Source of the DNA: Gordonia jacobaea | GTDB taxonomy: Bacteria; Actinomycetota; Actinomycetes; Mycobacteriales; Mycobacteriaceae | Length of the DNA: 64,000 nucleotides | Direction: 5' to 3' | Assembly (NCBI RefSeq): GCF_001186365.1 | Contig: NZ_LDTZ01000014.1 | Span: 62,001 to 126,000, forward strand | Part shown: positions 61,798-64,000 of the stretch, one piece after another | How the letters are laid out: each line of letters begins with the position of its first letter | Position numbering within the stretch: the stretch's first letter is position 1 | Translations under genes and position numbers: made by a program | The notes under the pieces: model-generated | What the model saw: only the letters and a program-made list of their open reading frames with translations | The model's database searches: none | What the model was told of the DNA's origin: nothing

Positions 61798-62400
61798 GAG
61801 CAAGAACTCGACGACGTCGTCCGGCAGCGCATCCGCGGCCTCCGACTCGCGAAGGGCTGGACGCTCGACTCGCTGGCCTCGCGTTGCGAAATGAGTCCGT
61901 CCACGTTGAGCAGGATCGAGACCGGTGGTCGACGCGTCGCCCTCGACCAGATCGTTGCCATCGCGCGCGCACTCGGTACGTCCGTCGACCAGCTCGTCGA
62001 GCCGGCGTCCGACGAGGACGTGGTGATCCGGCCGCAGCCGCACGACAGTGAGGGCGTGACCGTGTGGCCGCTCTCGGGGTCGGACACGCCGGGCGGGGTA
62101 TCGGTCGCCAAGATGAGGATCGTCCCGGGAGCGCCCGTCGACCCCAAGAACCTCGGGGTGCATCCCGGGCGCGAGTGGTTCACGGTGCTCTCGGGGACCG
62201 TCGAGCTCTGGCTCGGCGACCGCGTGATATTGGTTCCTGCAGGTCAGGCGGCCGAATTCGCAACCATGATCCCGCACGCGATCCGGGCCCGCGACGGTGC
62301 GGTCGAGATCTTGTCGATCTTCGACCACGACGGCGAGCGCGCCCACCTCGGTCCTGTGCGTCAGGCGTGGTCGACGAAAAGGGGCCACGCAGCGAAGTGA
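61795..62400 (+). CDS. XRE-cupin transcriptional regulator
   Basis: The protein has 201 residues from ATG 61795. The XRE helix-turn-helix at about residues 10-65 (LRLAKGWTLDSLASRCEMSPSTLSRIETGGRRVALDQIVAIARAL) is followed by a cupin half (GVHPGREWFTVLSGTVELWLGDRVILVPAGQAAEFATMIPHAIRAR). It is the likely regulator of the divergent methyltransferase/disulfide reductase pair. The ligand is unknown. Confidence 0.9.
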   Translation: MEQELDDVVRQRIRGLRLAKGWTLDSLASRCEMSPSTLSRIETGGRRVALDQIVAIARALGTSVDQLVEPASDEDVVIRPQPHDSEGVTVWPLSGSDTPGGVSVAKMRIVPGAPVDPKNLGVHPGREWFTVLSGTVELWLGDRVILVPAGQAAEFATMIPHAIRARDGAVEILSIFDHDGERAHLGPVRQAWSTKRGHAAK

Positions 62401-62463
62401 GTCGAAGGTTCCTCACAGGTCTTCGACGGCACTAACACATATGCGATCGCTATTGTGTATTCG

Positions 62464-63723
62464 ATGTCCGAGAATGTAATGCCCAGTCGCCGCACGGTGC
62501 TCGCCACCGGTGGTTTGGCGACGCTTGCGGCAGTTGTGCTCGCGGCGTGCGGTAAGTCGAACGACACCCAAGCAGCGAGCGGTCCCAAGAAGCCGACGGT
62601 CCGCGTCGAGTTCACGCCGTCGCTCACCGATGAGGCTGCGCCGAATCCGACCGCAAAGGTCGAGGTCAAGGCCATTGACGGGGTGCTCAACCCCGACGTG
62701 AAGCTCCTCAACCCCTCGGGCAAGGCCATCGCGGGCACCATGTCCGACGACCGCACGACCTTCACGGTCACCGAGCCGCTCGGTTACGGCACCACCTACA
62801 CGTGGCAGGGCAGTGCGACCGGATACGACCGGATGAGCAGTCCGGTAGAGGGCAAATTCACCACTCTGGACCCGAAGACGCAGCTCAACGTCGTCGTCAA
62901 CATCGCAGACGGTCAGGAAGTCGGCATTGCCGCGCCGCTCATCCTGAAGTTCGACGGCACGGTCGACAACAAAGAGGCTGTCGAGAAGGCGCTCACGCTC
63001 ACCACCGAGCCGCCCACAGAGGGAAGCTGGGCATGGCTCGGCGAGGACAACGGTTCGCGCGTGCATTGGCGGTCCAAGGAGTACATGGCTCCCGGCACCA
63101 AGATCCACATGTCGGCCAAGCTCTACGGGCTCGACCACGGCGACGGCGCTTACGGCGCGGCCGACGTCACCAGCGACTACGTGGTCGGGCGTTCGCAGAT
63201 CGTCAAGGCCGAGGCGTCGAGTCACCAGATCGTCGTCGTGCGCGATGGCGCGACCCTCATGACGCTGCCGTGTAGCTACGGTCAGGGCGACGTCGACCGC
63301 AACGTCACCCGCTCGGGCATCCATGTGGTCAGCGAGAAGCACGAAGACTTCTACATGAGCAACCCGGCCGCCGGGTACTTCAACATCCGCGAGCGATGGG
63401 CCGTACGTATCTCCAACAACGGCGAGTTCATCCATGCCAACCCGCAAACCGTTGGCGTGCAAGGCGCGTCGAATGTCACCAACGGGTGTATCAACCTGTC
63501 GCTCGAGAATGCGCAGCAGTACTTCAACACCGCGATCTACGGCGACCCCGTCGAGGTGACCGGCACGCGGATCGACCTGTCGGAGGCCGACGGCGACATC
63601 TTCGACTGGATCTTCGACTGGCCGACCTGGAAGTCGATGTCGGCCATCAAGGGTGAGCCGCGCACGGCGTCGGCCCCTGCGACACCCAAGGGTGCCCCGA
63701 CGTCGGTGGGCGCCCCCAACTGA
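62464..63723 (+). CDS. lprQ: L,D-transpeptidase lipoprotein (LprQ/LdtMt5-like)
   Basis: The protein has 419 residues from ATG 62464. The signal peptide SRRTVLATGGLATLAAVVLAAC has a twin arginine and a lipobox Cys. Two Ig-like domains follow (about 45-160 and 160-265, with VRVEFTPSLTDEAAPNPTAKVEV at the first). The YkuD domain has the catalytic His in GEFIHANPQTVG and Cys in SNVTNGCINLSLENAQ. It forms 3-3 cross-links in peptidoglycan. Position and type match Rv0483 near murB. Confidence 0.94.
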   Translation: MSENVMPSRRTVLATGGLATLAAVVLAACGKSNDTQAASGPKKPTVRVEFTPSLTDEAAPNPTAKVEVKAIDGVLNPDVKLLNPSGKAIAGTMSDDRTTFTVTEPLGYGTTYTWQGSATGYDRMSSPVEGKFTTLDPKTQLNVVVNIADGQEVGIAAPLILKFDGTVDNKEAVEKALTLTTEPPTEGSWAWLGEDNGSRVHWRSKEYMAPGTKIHMSAKLYGLDHGDGAYGAADVTSDYVVGRSQIVKAEASSHQIVVVRDGATLMTLPCSYGQGDVDRNVTRSGIHVVSEKHEDFYMSNPAAGYFNIRERWAVRISNNGEFIHANPQTVGVQGASNVTNGCINLSLENAQQYFNTAIYGDPVEVTGTRIDLSEADGDIFDWIFDWPTWKSMSAIKGEPRTASAPATPKGAPTSVGAPN

Positions 63724-63744
63724 GCCGAGACGGACTGATCGGTC

Positions 63745-64000
63745 CTACCCGGTACGAACGTTGCGGCGCGACGACGCCTGATCGCGTGGCCGGATGACGA
63801 TCTGGTCGAGGTCGACGTGCGCGGGTCGGGAGGCGACGAATCCGACGACCTCGGCGATGTCGCCCGCGGTCAGCGGGGTCACTCCCGAGTAGACGGCGTC
63901 GGCGCGGTCTTTGTCGCCGCCGAAACGTACGAGCGAGAAGTCGGTCTCGACCATCCCCGGGCAGATCTCGGTGAGCCGAATCGGCTTGCCCAACAACTCG
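63745..64000 (-). CDS. Short-chain dehydrogenase/reductase (C-terminal part)
   Basis: The gene runs off the right edge, and the last 84 codons are visible. PIRLTEICPGMVETDFSLVRFGGDK is the PG-x-V-x-T-D-F segment of classical SDR enzymes, followed by PLTAGDIAEVVGFVASRPAHVDLDQIVIRPRDQ. That ending is of the YdfG/Rv0484c type, which in M. tuberculosis also follows lprQ on the opposite strand. The catalytic Tyr-Lys and the NAD(P) motif are outside the window. Confidence 0.88.
   Translation of the reverse strand, partial: ELLGKPIRLTEICPGMVETDFSLVRFGGDKDRADAVYSGVTPLTAGDIAEVVGFVASRPAHVDLDQIVIRPRDQASSRRNVRTG

Overview
The window is GC-rich chromosomal DNA from an actinobacterium of the mycolic-acid group (Mycobacteriales). 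A Gordonia-like genome is my best guess, inferred only from gene content. Supporting signs are a GroEL2-type chaperonin with two CIRCE operators and no groES beside it, a RamB regulator next to isocitrate lyase, an HBHA-type adhesin, DUF2505, DUF2516 and DUF2993 proteins, frequent GTG/TTG starts and short intergenic gaps. The order of many genes follows the Mycobacterium tuberculosis stretch from groEL2 (Rv0440) to lprQ/Rv0484c: groEL2, prolyl oligopeptidase, lpd, ramB, icl, fadB2, a TetR gene, DUF445, an XRE gene, DUF2516, deoC, a nitrilase, DUF2505, murB, an L,D-transpeptidase and a short-chain dehydrogenase. Accessory genes are inserted between these anchors, and hbhA has moved.

Layout. 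1-6.3 kb: end of a 2-oxoglutarate/Fe(II) oxygenase gene, a GntR regulator coupled to a phosphodiesterase, groEL2 with unusual 29-bp repeats behind it, a choloylglycine-hydrolase-type enzyme and a DsbA-like oxidoreductase. 6.3-18.7 kb: secreted proteins and lipases, a DUF4331 protein, a PtpB-like phosphatase, a TetR/thioesterase pair with two operators, PPK2, membrane and hydrolase genes, and a prolyl oligopeptidase. 18.8-26.8 kb: a UvrA paralogue, a TetR plus Old Yellow Enzyme pair whose enzyme frame runs through repeats into the uvrA-like gene, lipoamide dehydrogenase, a universal stress protein and an AlkA-like glycosylase.

26.8-34.4 kb looks like a catabolic island: DUF2848 protein, MHS-type importer, GntR regulator and carbon-nitrogen hydrolase, tied together by two copies of one operator, followed by a translationally coupled ssuACBD sulfonate operon. 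34.4-42.9 kb: methyltransferase, CMD protein, MaoC hydratase, secreted lipase, ramB, a lipoprotein, isocitrate lyase with a long regulated leader, and fadB2. 43-51.9 kb: hbhA, an XRE-cupin regulator with a BenE transporter, a second PPK2, TetR, DUF445, the XRE gene whose operator matches that of hbhA, DUF2516, MerR and an alpha/beta hydrolase. 52-64 kb: murB, two DUF2505 genes, a methyltransferase, a second carbon-nitrogen hydrolase, DUF2993, a Gly/Asp-tailed membrane protein, purU, deoC, a flavin disulfide reductase with a His-rich methyltransferase and XRE-cupin regulator, an L,D-transpeptidase and part of a short-chain dehydrogenase.

No rRNA, tRNA, CRISPR array, insertion sequence or prophage was seen. 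The most interesting signals are regulatory or repetitive: an operator shared by hbhA and the XRE gene 6 kb away, the shared GntR operator, a 62-bp palindromic element present twice between convergent genes, the groEL2 3' tandem repeats, and the Old Yellow Enzyme frame that has no stop codon before the antisense of its neighbour.
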